This document shows, piece by piece, positions 35,387-51,056 of a stretch of DNA of 64,000 bases. The translations under genes and the position numbers were made by a program. Positions within the stretch are counted from its first letter, which is position 1. Every line of letters begins with the position of its first letter. Under the pieces are notes generated by a model. It made no database searches and was not told the DNA's origin. It saw nothing but the letters and a program-made list of their open reading frames with translations. Source of the DNA: Flagellimonas meishanensis (GTDB lineage: Bacteria > Bacteroidota > Bacteroidia > Flavobacteriales > Flavobacteriaceae). The stretch spans positions 496,001 through 560,000 of the forward strand of contig NZ_JAINVW010000001.1 in assembly GCF_019880545.1 (NCBI RefSeq). The letters run 5' to 3'.

Positions 35387-37204
35387 ATGGTAAAACAAGT
35401 TCTTTTAGGGGTTCTCTTCACGGCTTCATCTTTGTTGCTCTTCTCTCAAGAAACTGGGGCGCCATACAACATAACTTCGTTCATAGCCACTGAAAATGTG
35501 GAATACGGAGCTACTTTTAACCAATCCCAGGATACGGTGTATTTTGTCAAGGCCAATGGACAGTGGGGCATAGGAAATTTGAAGAGCACCATATATTTTT
35601 CATCCAAAAGCAAAAGCGGCTGGAGTGCTCCGGAGATAGCGTCGTTCTCTGGGGAATTTGATGATGGGGACCCCCATTTGGCACTGGATGGACAATCACT
35701 TTTTTTTACCTCCAAAAGACCCCCTTTTAAATCTACCGACATTTGGCGCACGGACAAAACAAAAGATGGTGTATGGTCCGCCCCTGTAAGGATTGAAGCC
35801 GTGAGTTCAGATTATGCTGAGTACAGTCCCGTAACCGATAGCAACAACAACTTATACTTTGCTTCCGATAGGCCTGGTGGCTTGGGGCAAGGAGATCTTT
35901 ATGTGTCACTTGACAGGGACGGCGAAGTTTCGGCCCCCATAAACCTTGGGCCTGTGATCAACTCATCTTTTGGAGAGTGGAACCTTACCATGGCCAGGGA
36001 TTCCATAATGATTTTTGAATCCTCCCAAAGATCCATGAACAAGTCTTCCTTTGGTGATCTTTACATTAGTTTCCTTAAGAAAGAGACATGGACAGCACCC
36101 CAGAATTTGGAGGAGATAAATACGACGGGGAGTGATCTTTATCCTTTTTTGGACCACAAAGGAGTATTGTATTTTACAAGCAGTGATAGTTTAAAGAGCA
36201 AGGACACCAACATTTATTCAGTTGAAGCTGTTGATTTATTGAATAGCTATTATCGGAAAGCAAGAAATCCCCAATCAAACATTTTGGTTGTCAACAGGTC
36301 CAGTCATAAGGTTAGTGTTGTCACTATGGAAGGTGATGTAATCAAGGACGTTAAGGTTGGAAAGGGACCACATGAAATATCGATGTCTAAAGACCAAAAA
36401 GTGGCTTTCGTGGCCAACTATGGCTCTTATCCAAATATCTCAGCTGGACAAAAGTCTTTGCAATGGATTGAAGAAAAGGAAAACACCATTACTAAGATAA
36501 CACTCCCTGGAATGGTGGTACAGACGTTCTCCATTGCGCCACATCAGAATCCTCATGGAATACTTACGAACACCGATGGAAGTATTGTTTGGGTAACAGA
36601 TGAAAATGAGGGAAAAGTTTTGGAAATGGATGGAAATGACGGGAGTATTAAAAAGGAATATGAAACCATGAAAGGCAGCCATATTATAAAGGCTACTTCG
36701 GATTTTAAAACCCTTTTTGTTTCCAATATTGAATCAAATACTATTTCAATCATCGATATCGAATCGGGCTCCGTTCGCCATATGGCGACCCCAAAAGGTC
36801 CGGAAGGCTTGGGTGTAACCCCAGACAATAAAAGGCTCTGGGTGCTTTGCAACGGGGCAGATAAAATCATGGTTTTAGATATTGAAAGCTTGGAAGAAAT
36901 CAAAATCATTGAGAGCCCAGAGCGTTTCCCCATCAAACTGGCCTTCACAAAGGGGGAGGCATGGATAACCAACTCTTTCGGAAGGAGTATCTCCATTTAT
37001 GACATGGAAAGGTTTGCTCTTTTGGATAAGATAGATTTACAAACCACTGCATTGGGCATAACTGCTTCCCAAGATTATGTCTTTGTTGCCCTTCCACGGA
37101 AAAATTCAATTAGGGTTTTTAAGAGATCAACTAGAGAAGTGGTAAAGGACATTTCTGTTGGGAAAGAGCCCGATGGGCTTATTATCAATTATGAATTCGA
37201 ATAG
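35387..37204 (+). CDS. Secreted protein with two predicted beta-propellers (PD40 plus YVTN)
   Basis: The 605-residue protein starts with a signal peptide (KQVLLGVLFTASSLLLFSQ). The first half (about 30-275) has PD40/WD40-like repeats: FDDGDPHLALDGQSLFFTSK, YAEYSPVTDSNNNLYFASDR and GSDLYPFLDHKGVLYFTSSD. The second half (about 295-600) has YVTN/lactonase-like repeats: KVGKGPHEISMSKDQKVAFV, HGILTNTDGSIVWVTDEN and GVTPDNKRLWVLCNGADKI. Both fold as propellers and bind partners or ligands. No catalytic site is recognised. It stands between the TauE gene and the glycoside locus, so a binding or sensing role is possible but not shown. Confidence 0.82.
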   Translation: MVKQVLLGVLFTASSLLLFSQETGAPYNITSFIATENVEYGATFNQSQDTVYFVKANGQWGIGNLKSTIYFSSKSKSGWSAPEIASFSGEFDDGDPHLALDGQSLFFTSKRPPFKSTDIWRTDKTKDGVWSAPVRIEAVSSDYAEYSPVTDSNNNLYFASDRPGGLGQGDLYVSLDRDGEVSAPINLGPVINSSFGEWNLTMARDSIMIFESSQRSMNKSSFGDLYISFLKKETWTAPQNLEEINTTGSDLYPFLDHKGVLYFTSSDSLKSKDTNIYSVEAVDLLNSYYRKARNPQSNILVVNRSSHKVSVVTMEGDVIKDVKVGKGPHEISMSKDQKVAFVANYGSYPNISAGQKSLQWIEEKENTITKITLPGMVVQTFSIAPHQNPHGILTNTDGSIVWVTDENEGKVLEMDGNDGSIKKEYETMKGSHIIKATSDFKTLFVSNIESNTISIIDIESGSVRHMATPKGPEGLGVTPDNKRLWVLCNGADKIMVLDIESLEEIKIIESPERFPIKLAFTKGEAWITNSFGRSISIYDMERFALLDKIDLQTTALGITASQDYVFVALPRKNSIRVFKRSTREVVKDISVGKEPDGLIINYEFE

Positions 37205-37239
37205 GTTGGACATTTCGGATATTTTATTAATTGTACTTC

Positions 37240-43423
<6,184 letters not shown>

Positions 43424-43425
43424 TT

Positions 43426-45441
43426 TTATTCGTCGCTTGTCAGCATCATTAATAAATGTGCGGCACTCCAACTAAAGTTGGGCGCATTGAGTCCCTTTCC
43501 GGTCAAAGGGTGATAATTTTCATAAATCGGCGAGCCTTTGTCCAAAAGTCCTTCCGCTCCATTCAATAATTTTACTGTGGCCTCATCGGCTTCTTGGCCA
43601 AAACCATAGTTCCGAAGACCCTTTATTCCAAAATAGGCTTGGTCCAACCAATTGGGACCTCTCCAATATCCTTTTAAGGGATTGAATTTGGGATGGTCCG
43701 CAGCCATCGTCTGAAAAGGTACCTTTACATAGAACTTTTTCGGGTCCATCATTTGGGCTTTGACGGCTTCAGCCTGTTGTTGCGTTGCCGCTTTGGCCCA
43801 AAGGGGAATCCAACCTTCGCTTCCTGCTCCTTTTATAAATGTATCACCTTTTAGGTTTGTGTCATAGAACCATCCGTCGTCGTCGTCAAAAAATTGTTGT
43901 TGGATGCGTTCCTTCAATATTGCAGCCTCATCTTTCCACATTTTGGCTTCTTTATTGTTTTCCAATACTTCCGCTAAAGTTGCCAGATGTAATTTTTCCG
44001 CATAGAGATAGGCGTTCAAGTCCACACTTTCTTGATCAAGGGAAAACGCATTTTCCGAATTTTTCAGGATTTTGGAGTCATCAAAACGAATGGCATTGTC
44101 CATACCACTCTCCCATTTGGCCGCAATCAAAGTACCGTCCGTAGATCCGTATTCGCAAAGTCCATCTTGGTCGTGATCACGATCTGCATACCACCAATTG
44201 TGGTATTTTACCAGTTTGGGGTACATTTCTTTGACAAAACTGGTATCCGAATCCTTCTCCATTATTTTGGCGACGGCCCAAGCTGAAAGCGGTGGCTTAG
44301 TGTCGCGATAATTATGTGCTTCAATCGTGGTATCGCGATAAACGCAGTCCACAATAAATCCATTTTCTCTTTGAAAGTCGAACATGGCCCTCATCTGATC
44401 CTTTGCCAGTTCTGGATTGTAAAGTGACAGCCCTACGGCATGTTTCCAGGAATCCCATGACCAAAATCCATGGAACCATTCATAATGATAGCTTGGAAAC
44501 AATCCTTGGTGCTTGAGTTCGCCGGCAGGAATTCTCCAGTTATTTTGTAATGTCAGATGTGCCTTGGAAACCAATTGCTCATAAACACTGTCCCTAAAAT
44601 TGTCTTTCAAATTTTTGCCAAGGGCAGAAAGTTCCCTTTCTTTTTCCCTTTGTCTGAATTTTAAAAGTGTATCAAAATCGACCTGTGAGATTTCCCGCTT
44701 CTCTTCTTCCCAAGAATACTCGGGAAAAATGAAAGTCTGCGAGACCAAAAAGGATTTCGAATCCCCGGGCTCCAGCGTAAATTGTTCTGAGCTGGCATTG
44801 AAAGAGGATTCATTCTCCACCGAAATGTCCATAGGCTTATTCAAAAATTGAATATACCCGACGGCATCACTCTTTCCGGAAACCAGTTTTAAGCGGTCTT
44901 CTTCTTTTGAAATATGTAGGTCAAGGTCGAAAAGGGTTCCCAAAAAATGGGCCTTTAAGGTTACGGGAGCTTTTGATCTATTGGTCACGACACTGCGCTG
45001 AATGGCGGTATGGCCTGATTTAAAGACCAATTGCTGCCAAATGCCCAACAAGGAATCCGCAAAAACCTGTTCCAATTGTCCGGTAAAGCTCTTTTGGGTG
45101 ACCAAAGCATTTTTCCAGCCCAAAACTTTATTGCCATTGATAGATAGTTGCAAATTACCCAACCCTTGACTCGCCCAAACCCCATTTTCCTGAGTCATTA
45201 AAAATGGACCGGAAAAACCAATACCATTGTCCGTAGCATCTTGAAGGCCGTAGGCGAACCATGCACCCAGATCGGAAAACATCAACATGCTTCGATCACG
45301 GGGGGTTTTGGGAACTCCAATATAGTCAAGGATGTTTTCGGAAACCTCATATTTTTTTTGGGGTTCCTGAATCTGTATATTTTGTTCGCAGCCGAACAAA
45401 ACCAAAATTAAAATAAGGTAAGTGAAGATATATTTGTCCAT
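43426..45441 (-). CDS. GH63/MGH1-like glycoside hydrolase lipoprotein
   Basis: The 671-residue protein has a lipobox (LILILVLFGC, Cys18). Its C-terminal two thirds form an alpha-barrel glycosidase: YHYEWFHGFWSWDSWKHAVG near 318-337, YRDTKPPLSAWAVAKIM, KWESGMDNAIRFDD near 450, and GYWRGPNWLDQAYFGIKG near 597. These match the GH63 and mannosylglycerate-hydrolase-like group, which splits alpha-linked glucosides or mannosides such as glucosylglycerate. Which substrate applies here cannot be read. It is first in the leftward three-gene operon and diverges from the sigma gene across a 313-base gap. Confidence 0.87.
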   Translation of the reverse strand: MDKYIFTYLILILVLFGCEQNIQIQEPQKKYEVSENILDYIGVPKTPRDRSMLMFSDLGAWFAYGLQDATDNGIGFSGPFLMTQENGVWASQGLGNLQLSINGNKVLGWKNALVTQKSFTGQLEQVFADSLLGIWQQLVFKSGHTAIQRSVVTNRSKAPVTLKAHFLGTLFDLDLHISKEEDRLKLVSGKSDAVGYIQFLNKPMDISVENESSFNASSEQFTLEPGDSKSFLVSQTFIFPEYSWEEEKREISQVDFDTLLKFRQREKERELSALGKNLKDNFRDSVYEQLVSKAHLTLQNNWRIPAGELKHQGLFPSYHYEWFHGFWSWDSWKHAVGLSLYNPELAKDQMRAMFDFQRENGFIVDCVYRDTTIEAHNYRDTKPPLSAWAVAKIMEKDSDTSFVKEMYPKLVKYHNWWYADRDHDQDGLCEYGSTDGTLIAAKWESGMDNAIRFDDSKILKNSENAFSLDQESVDLNAYLYAEKLHLATLAEVLENNKEAKMWKDEAAILKERIQQQFFDDDDGWFYDTNLKGDTFIKGAGSEGWIPLWAKAATQQQAEAVKAQMMDPKKFYVKVPFQTMAADHPKFNPLKGYWRGPNWLDQAYFGIKGLRNYGFGQEADEATVKLLNGAEGLLDKGSPIYENYHPLTGKGLNAPNFSWSAAHLLMMLTSDE

Positions 45442-45754
45442 AGTTCTGCTGTCATATGAGATTTACATGACTCGGTTAAAGGTGAAAATTCCTTCAAGTG
45501 CTATACGAACGATATGATAAAACACAACGAAAAGAAAAACGTTGCTCAAATTGGACAAGACCAAAGTACAAAAAAATCCATTTTAACAAGGGCCAATGTT
45601 TAAAATCATAGTTAATTCATACTTTTAATATTGCCATTTTAAAAAGGGAAAGCATTGAACGGATATATTGTAACTGCAAATCCAGTTGTTTTGCATTGGC
45701 ACAAAAGTCTTATGCAGGGAACAAAGTTTTAATTCGTTTTTAGCCTGAATTATT
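45442..45754. other. Divergent intergenic region between the GH63-like and sigma genes
   Basis: This AT-rich gap of 313 bases separates the two arms of the glycoside locus and should hold both promoters. I find no exact TAnnTTTG element. A 29-codon frame at 45514-45603 has no supporting evidence. No terminator or RNA gene is seen. Confidence 0.5.
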
Positions 45755-46315
45755 TTGGATTCAAACTCAATCTTAGAAGAAATAAAAAACCGAAATCGGT
45801 TTGTCTTCAAAAAATTTTTTGAAGACGCTTATGAAGAATTGGTCCATTATGCCAATAGCTATCTTTTTGATCAGGGTTGGAGCGAGGATATTGTACAAGA
45901 AGTGTTTATCCATATTTGGGAAAAAGCAGATGATCTGGATATCAAGACTTCTTTAAAGGGTTATCTCTACGCAATGGTAAGGAACAAATGCCTCAACTTT
46001 CTGAAAACCTTAAAAATTACAGATAATACCAAGGTTTTGGATGTGCAATCCATGATCAGTTCAGACTATAATTTGGAGTTTTTCTCCGATGAAGATCTCA
46101 AAATTATTCATCATCAATTGCTAAAGGCGGTGGAGGGCCTGCCAGCAAAGATGCAGCAAATCGTCAAAATGCGATTCATAGAGAACTACAAGTATGTAGA
46201 GATTGCCAACGAGCTAGGCGTTTCGGTGAACACGGTCAAAACACAATTGCAGAGGGCCAAATTGAAAATAGCCCAACAAATGACCTGTATAATCACTTTA
46301 CTGATTACTCAATAA
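45755..46315 (+). CDS. ECF-type RNA polymerase sigma factor
   Basis: The 186-residue sigma factor has region 2 (SLFDQGWSEDIVQEVFIHIWE near 38-56 and LKGYLYAMVRNKCLNFLKT) and region 4 with the helix-turn-helix YVEIANELGVSVNTVKTQLQ near 148-167. Spacing fits the Bacteroidetes expansion family of ECF factors, usually held by FecR anti-sigma proteins. The start is TTG at 45755 (reading MDSNSILEEI). It opens the rightward sigma-FecR-SusC-SusD series. It probably activates its own locus. Confidence 0.95.
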   Translation: MDSNSILEEIKNRNRFVFKKFFEDAYEELVHYANSYLFDQGWSEDIVQEVFIHIWEKADDLDIKTSLKGYLYAMVRNKCLNFLKTLKITDNTKVLDVQSMISSDYNLEFFSDEDLKIIHHQLLKAVEGLPAKMQQIVKMRFIENYKYVEIANELGVSVNTVKTQLQRAKLKIAQQMTCIITLLITQ

Positions 46316-46317
46316 AC

Positions 46318-46332
46318 CCCAATTTTATTGGG
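46318..46332 (+). terminator. Short hairpin after the sigma gene
   Basis: CCCAAT (46318-46323) and ATTGGG (46327-46332) pair with a 3-base loop just after the sigma stop. No clean T run follows. It may be weak termination or mRNA stabilisation before the fecR gene at 46432. Confidence 0.4.
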
Positions 46333-46372
46333 ATATTCACTCTTTTGGCATCAAATTTTTAAGTTTTTGTCA

Positions 46373-46411
46373 TTTTTTTGTCACCCGTTTTGAGATTTTG
46401 GTTGTCTTAAG
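46373..46411 (+). promoter_or_regulatory. Candidate ECF-sigma promoter before fecR
   Basis: The region has a T run with GTCACCC (46380-46386) and TTGTCTTAAG (46402-46411), 21 bases before the fecR ATG at 46432. From memory, sigma-fecR gaps in Bacteroidetes often have a T-rich block followed by TGTCTTA, taken as an ECF-dependent promoter. That is recall, not proof. Confidence 0.35.
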
Positions 46412-46431
46412 AAAAAGCAACTGGAATTATA

Positions 46432-47556
46432 ATGGAGTTTAAGTTAATTCTCAAGAAACTAAACAACAACCTTACTCAAGAAGAAGAAGAAATCTTTAAT
46501 GCTTGGTATTCCGAGTCGGAAACCCATAGACTCTACTATAAAAAAGTAGAGGAAAGCTATTCAAAAGCTCTGGATATTGTGGATATTCGAAAGGGATGGG
46601 AAGCCATCAACTCAAAGATATATCCGAAAAAGGGGGTGTCTAGGTATTTAAAATATGCGGCGGCGGCCATTGTTTTAGCTTTGCTGAGCCTCCCCTTTGT
46701 ACTCACAAATCAAGAACCTACCACACAGCCAGCTATCAGTGTTGGCAACACTGTTATTGAAATTGGCACCGATAAGGCAACTCTGACCCTGGAGGACGGA
46801 ACAAAAGTGCCTTTGGAAAAAGGCAAAGCGTTCAACACCCAAACACTGACCAGCAATGGGAAGCAGTTGGTATACAAATCCAAGGCCGATAAGACAGAGC
46901 CCTTAAAATACAACACGCTTACCATTCCCAGGGGTGGACAATTTTATCTTGTTCTTGCAGATGGCACCAAGGTGTGGTTGAATTCAGATTCGGAATTAAG
47001 GTATCCGGTTACTTTTGCCAGCAATCTTCCACGAAAAGTGGAACTGTTGTATGGCGAGGCTTACTTTGAAGTATCCCCGAGCACCGAAAACAATGGCACC
47101 CACTTTTTGGTTGCCACCCAAGAGCAAGAAGTCGATGTTTTGGGCACTGAATTCAATGTCAGGGCCTTTAAAGAAGATAAGTTCATAGAAACTACCTTGG
47201 TCAACGGGAAAGTTGCCGTAAAAAATGGCGGTAACATCAGCAATTTGACTCCTGGCTATCAGTCCAAATTGGACAAGGGCACACAAGAAATAAGTATTGC
47301 CAAGGCAGATGTGCGCAATGTTATCTCATGGAAAGATGGTCTGTTCAGTTTCAAGAACATGCCCCTGAAAGATATTATGACCGTGCTTTCCAGATGGTAC
47401 GACGTTGATGTGGAAATCGTGAACGAAGATGTTTCAAAGATTACCTTCAACGGGGTGTTTAACCGAAATCAAGATTTGGAAAATATTCTTTCCATAATAC
47501 AAAATACGAACGAAGCGAAATTAACAACTAAAGGAAAAACAATTATGGTAGAATAA
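46432..47556 (+). CDS. FecR family anti-sigma factor
   Basis: The 374-residue protein spans the inner membrane once (about residues 76-90: AAAIVLALLSLPFVL). The N-terminal part is cytosolic and would hold the sigma factor (LTQEEEEIFNAWYSES). The periplasmic FecR domain includes IPRGGQFYLVLADGTKVWLN near 164-183, GEAYFEVSP and VLGTEFNVRAF. The DUF4974 region at the end contains FKNMPLKDIMTVLSRWYDV. Signals are expected from the STN domain of the adjacent SusC. It lies 117 bases after the sigma gene. Confidence 0.95.
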   Translation: MEFKLILKKLNNNLTQEEEEIFNAWYSESETHRLYYKKVEESYSKALDIVDIRKGWEAINSKIYPKKGVSRYLKYAAAAIVLALLSLPFVLTNQEPTTQPAISVGNTVIEIGTDKATLTLEDGTKVPLEKGKAFNTQTLTSNGKQLVYKSKADKTEPLKYNTLTIPRGGQFYLVLADGTKVWLNSDSELRYPVTFASNLPRKVELLYGEAYFEVSPSTENNGTHFLVATQEQEVDVLGTEFNVRAFKEDKFIETTLVNGKVAVKNGGNISNLTPGYQSKLDKGTQEISIAKADVRNVISWKDGLFSFKNMPLKDIMTVLSRWYDVDVEIVNEDVSKITFNGVFNRNQDLENILSIIQNTNEAKLTTKGKTIMVE

Positions 47557-47561
47557 AAAAA

Positions 47562-47603
47562 GGGGACGGAGCTTAGACCTGGACAATTTAAACTTCCATC
47601 CCC
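47562..47603 (+). promoter_or_regulatory. Imperfect stem-loop between fecR and susC
   Basis: GGGGACGGAG (47563-47572) can pair with CTTCCATCCCC (47593-47603) with one mismatch and one G-U pair. The loop is large and no T run follows, so it is more likely an mRNA structure than a terminator. The susC ATG is at 47651. Confidence 0.3.
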
Positions 47604-47650
47604 AAGTCGATCAATTAATTAAATATTAACTAACTAACGCAATCAAATTT

Positions 47651-50600
47651 ATGAAAACAAAATTTGTTGGGCCACCTATTTCATATAGGAACAAGCTATT
47701 ACTTGTCATTATGAGGACATTCATTTTCTTATTTTGCATGACAACCTTTGGTTTTACCGCCAAAATCGGATTTTCCCAAGACAAAAAAATCGTTATTAAA
47801 TCCACCGAGGATCTCACCGTTGAAGAAGTATTTGACCTTATAAGAGAGCAAACCGATTATTCCTTTATTTACAGATCCGATCTTTTTGAGGACGCGCCAA
47901 AGGTTAAGGTAGAAAAAGGACGGACAAAAATAAGTGTGTTACTTCAGAAGACCTTATCCTTTGCCAATTTTGATTATCAGGTGTCTGAAGATGGGTCAAT
48001 TCTGTTAACCAAATTGCCAGAACCTGTGACCCCAATAGTGGAGAAACTACAGCGGACCATTTCAGGTGCGGTTACCGATAAGCAGGGTGCCCCGTTACCA
48101 GGTGCCACTGTCAATGTTAAGGAAGACTCTTCCGTTGGCACCCAGACAGATTTTGATGGAAATTACACCATTGAAGTCGACGGAGGGGCTGTCACACTTG
48201 TATTCAGGTATCTGGGATTCATCTCTCAAGAAGTTGTAATAGGTAACCAGACCTCAATCAATGTTACGCTTGAGGAGGATGCACAGGGGCTTGAAGAAGT
48301 TATCTTGGTTGGTTTCGGCACACAAAGAAAAGCCGAGGTAACCGCATCCATTTCATCGGTAAATGTTGCTGAAATACAAAAAATACCCACTGCAGATGTT
48401 GCAACATCATTACAAGGCCAGGTAGCCGGTCTTAACGTCGCCATAGCAACTGGTGCTCCAGGTAGTGATCCTGTGATTAGAATTAGGGGATTGGGTACAA
48501 TTGGCAACAACAATCCCTTGGTGGTGATCGATGGTATTCCAGGAGACCTATCATACATAAACCCGTCGGATATTGAGGATATCAGTATATTGAGGGATGC
48601 CTCAGCGGCCACAATTTATGGATCAAGGGCATCCAACGGAGTCGTCATTGTGACAACCAAGAGGGGTAGAACAGGTGACCCGAAGGTTACCATAGGTTCG
48701 TATGCAAGTACACAATGGTTTAGCAATAATGTAAATGTGGCCAACAGGGACCAACATAATCAGATTAAATTGGAGGCTTTTGCCAATGGCGGTGAGACTC
48801 CTGCACCCTACTTGACCAACGGTCAGCAATATGCCGATTCTGATTGGGTTGGTGCTTATATAGATAATGCCTTTGAGCAAAAACACGACATTGGCATATC
48901 TGGAGGTACCGAAAACATGAAATACAATTTTTCCGCCGGTTACTTCGAAAATACTGGAACTGTTGTCAATACAGGATTTGACAGATTAAGTACACGATTG
49001 AACGTAGACTTTGATCTACTCGATGGAAGGTTGAAAATTGCTCCTGGAATAAGTTATACCCGTGAGAACACAAGGGGTATTTTTGAACCCATTGGAGGCG
49101 GTAATGCCAGTTTCTCTCCATTTTTGCAGATTTACCAACAGTTGCCCCATAAATCTATTTTTGATTCCAATACCCTTAACGGTTTTGCGGTTCCACCACC
49201 CGAATTGGGTTCGGGAAACCCTGTTGGCGAGTCGGAATTGGAAGACAGGAAAGATCAGGACGATTACATGCAGTTCAACGTAACTGCCAAACTAAAGCTT
49301 TTTGATGGATTGGATTATCAGTTCCAGTACGGGGCTAACATAGAGAACACCCATTTTGCCTTTTTTCTGCCGACCTATAACTTTGGGCCACAGGCCGTCA
49401 ATGACAGACCCTTTTTGTCCGAAAACCGATCCAGGACCAACGAATGGACCCTTAACAACACTCTTAATTACAGAAAATCTTTCGACAAGCACGATTTGGA
49501 AGTATTGTTGGGTATTTCAAGGGAGAAAAGTGAGTTTAGATCCATAGGAGCTTCAAACAACGAACTGGCATCAGACCAACTAAGGGCATTAAGTGCGGGT
49601 ATCGGAGATGAATCCGCTTCGGGATTCAATTCGACAAGTACGCTGCAATCCTACTTTGGTCGATTGAGCTATGACTTTGACAACAAATATTATGTACAGG
49701 GAAGTATTCGGCGCGATGGATCATCACGCTTTGCGGAAACCAACAAATATGGAACTTTCTATTCCCTTTCTTTGGGATGGGCTGTTCACAACGAGGCCTT
49801 CTTTGATTCAGATTTAATAAGCCAACTTAAGCCCCGTTTTAGCTATGGAACCTTGGGCAACCAATTGATCGGTGACCATTTGTTCTTGGCCAGGGTTGGT
49901 TCCGGAGGCGAACAGCTAAACTATCCCTTTGGTGAAGGACAAAGTCAACCCATCGTTGTAGGCTCCATAGCCACTTCATTGCCTACTCCAGATATACAAT
50001 GGGAAGAAACTTCTACAACAAATTTTGGTCTAGATCTTGGGCTGTTGGAGAACCAAATCAAATTTTCCTTTGATTACTTCACCTCCGAAACAACCGACAT
50101 GTTGGTCCGTGTACCCATTCCGGCAACTTCCGGGATCACCACTTTTCCATTGACCAATGGAGGAAATTTGGAGAACAAAGGCTGGGAATTTTCAGCATCC
50201 TACAACAATGGTTCCAACAGCGATTTTACTTATAATGTAAGCGCGAATATAAGTGGCTCCTCCAATGAAGTAACCAAATTGGGGATTGCCGGAGAGTCGT
50301 TCACCGATGGATTCATAGAATTTAACAACTTCCCTACCACCCGTACTGAAGTTGGTGGCGAAATAGGTCGCTTCTATCTGTTCAAGGCTGATGGAATCTT
50401 CCAAACCCAGGCAGAAGTTGATTCACATGGCGTACAACCCAATGCGGCACCTGGCGATATCCGCTTCGTCGACACTAACAATGATGGGGTCCTTGACGAC
50501 GACGATAAGCAATTTATGGGCAGTGGGCTTCCGGATTTTGAATACGGAATAAACCTGAATGCATCTTACAAGAATTTTGATGTAAGTCTGTTCTTTCAAG

Positions 50601-51022
50601 GCACGCATGGCAACAACATCTACAATGGTGTGAAAATGTGGTTGTATCGTACTGACCGAAGCAATATGTCGGCCGATCTGGTCAATGCATGGTCTCTACA
50701 GAATACTGGAAGCAACATCCCTAGGAACGTATTTGGTGATCCCAACAATAACATCCGCCCATCCAGCTACTTCCTGGAAGATGGTTCCTATTTCCGGTTG
50801 CGAAATCTACAGGTGGGGTACACTTTTCCAGAGAAAATAATGGATAACCTTCCTTTGGGATCTATACGATTGTATGTAACAGCGACCAATTTGTTCACCA
50901 TTACCGATTATTCAGGTTTTGATCCCGCACTGGGCAATGGTGGAACTTTTACAAGAGGTGTTGATAGAGGTTTCTATCCGTTGTCCAAGTCCCTTATTTT
51001 GGGATTGAACGTATCACTTTAA
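47651..51022 (+). CDS. SusC/RagA family TonB-linked outer-membrane transducer with STN domain
   Basis: The 1123-residue outer-membrane receptor begins with a signal peptide ending GFSQ near 44. An STN domain follows (about 50-115: TVEEVFDLIREQTDYSFIYR), the part that contacts FecR in signalling. A carboxypeptidase-like domain then starts at ISGAVTDKQGAPLPGATV near 137. The plug has GLNVAIATGAPGSDPVIRIR near 260 and GDLSYINPSDIEDISILRDA. The long C-terminal barrel ends in a typical aromatic tail (SKSLILGLNVSL). It imports oligosaccharides using TonB energy. SusD follows after 10 bases or so. The substrate cannot be read. Confidence 0.95.
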   Translation: MKTKFVGPPISYRNKLLLVIMRTFIFLFCMTTFGFTAKIGFSQDKKIVIKSTEDLTVEEVFDLIREQTDYSFIYRSDLFEDAPKVKVEKGRTKISVLLQKTLSFANFDYQVSEDGSILLTKLPEPVTPIVEKLQRTISGAVTDKQGAPLPGATVNVKEDSSVGTQTDFDGNYTIEVDGGAVTLVFRYLGFISQEVVIGNQTSINVTLEEDAQGLEEVILVGFGTQRKAEVTASISSVNVAEIQKIPTADVATSLQGQVAGLNVAIATGAPGSDPVIRIRGLGTIGNNNPLVVIDGIPGDLSYINPSDIEDISILRDASAATIYGSRASNGVVIVTTKRGRTGDPKVTIGSYASTQWFSNNVNVANRDQHNQIKLEAFANGGETPAPYLTNGQQYADSDWVGAYIDNAFEQKHDIGISGGTENMKYNFSAGYFENTGTVVNTGFDRLSTRLNVDFDLLDGRLKIAPGISYTRENTRGIFEPIGGGNASFSPFLQIYQQLPHKSIFDSNTLNGFAVPPPELGSGNPVGESELEDRKDQDDYMQFNVTAKLKLFDGLDYQFQYGANIENTHFAFFLPTYNFGPQAVNDRPFLSENRSRTNEWTLNNTLNYRKSFDKHDLEVLLGISREKSEFRSIGASNNELASDQLRALSAGIGDESASGFNSTSTLQSYFGRLSYDFDNKYYVQGSIRRDGSSRFAETNKYGTFYSLSLGWAVHNEAFFDSDLISQLKPRFSYGTLGNQLIGDHLFLARVGSGGEQLNYPFGEGQSQPIVVGSIATSLPTPDIQWEETSTTNFGLDLGLLENQIKFSFDYFTSETTDMLVRVPIPATSGITTFPLTNGGNLENKGWEFSASYNNGSNSDFTYNVSANISGSSNEVTKLGIAGESFTDGFIEFNNFPTTRTEVGGEIGRFYLFKADGIFQTQAEVDSHGVQPNAAPGDIRFVDTNNDGVLDDDDKQFMGSGLPDFEYGINLNASYKNFDVSLFFQGTHGNNIYNGVKMWLYRTDRSNMSADLVNAWSLQNTGSNIPRNVFGDPNNNIRPSSYFLEDGSYFRLRNLQVGYTFPEKIMDNLPLGSIRLYVTATNLFTITDYSGFDPALGNGGTFTRGVDRGFYPLSKSLILGLNVSL

Positions 51023-51056
51023 TCGAAAAAAAATGAACCTAAAAATAGTTATGACC

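Noticed and set aside
45514-45603. 29-codon frame upstream of the sigma gene
   Set aside because: No recognisable features and no conservation evidence; probably part of the promoter region.
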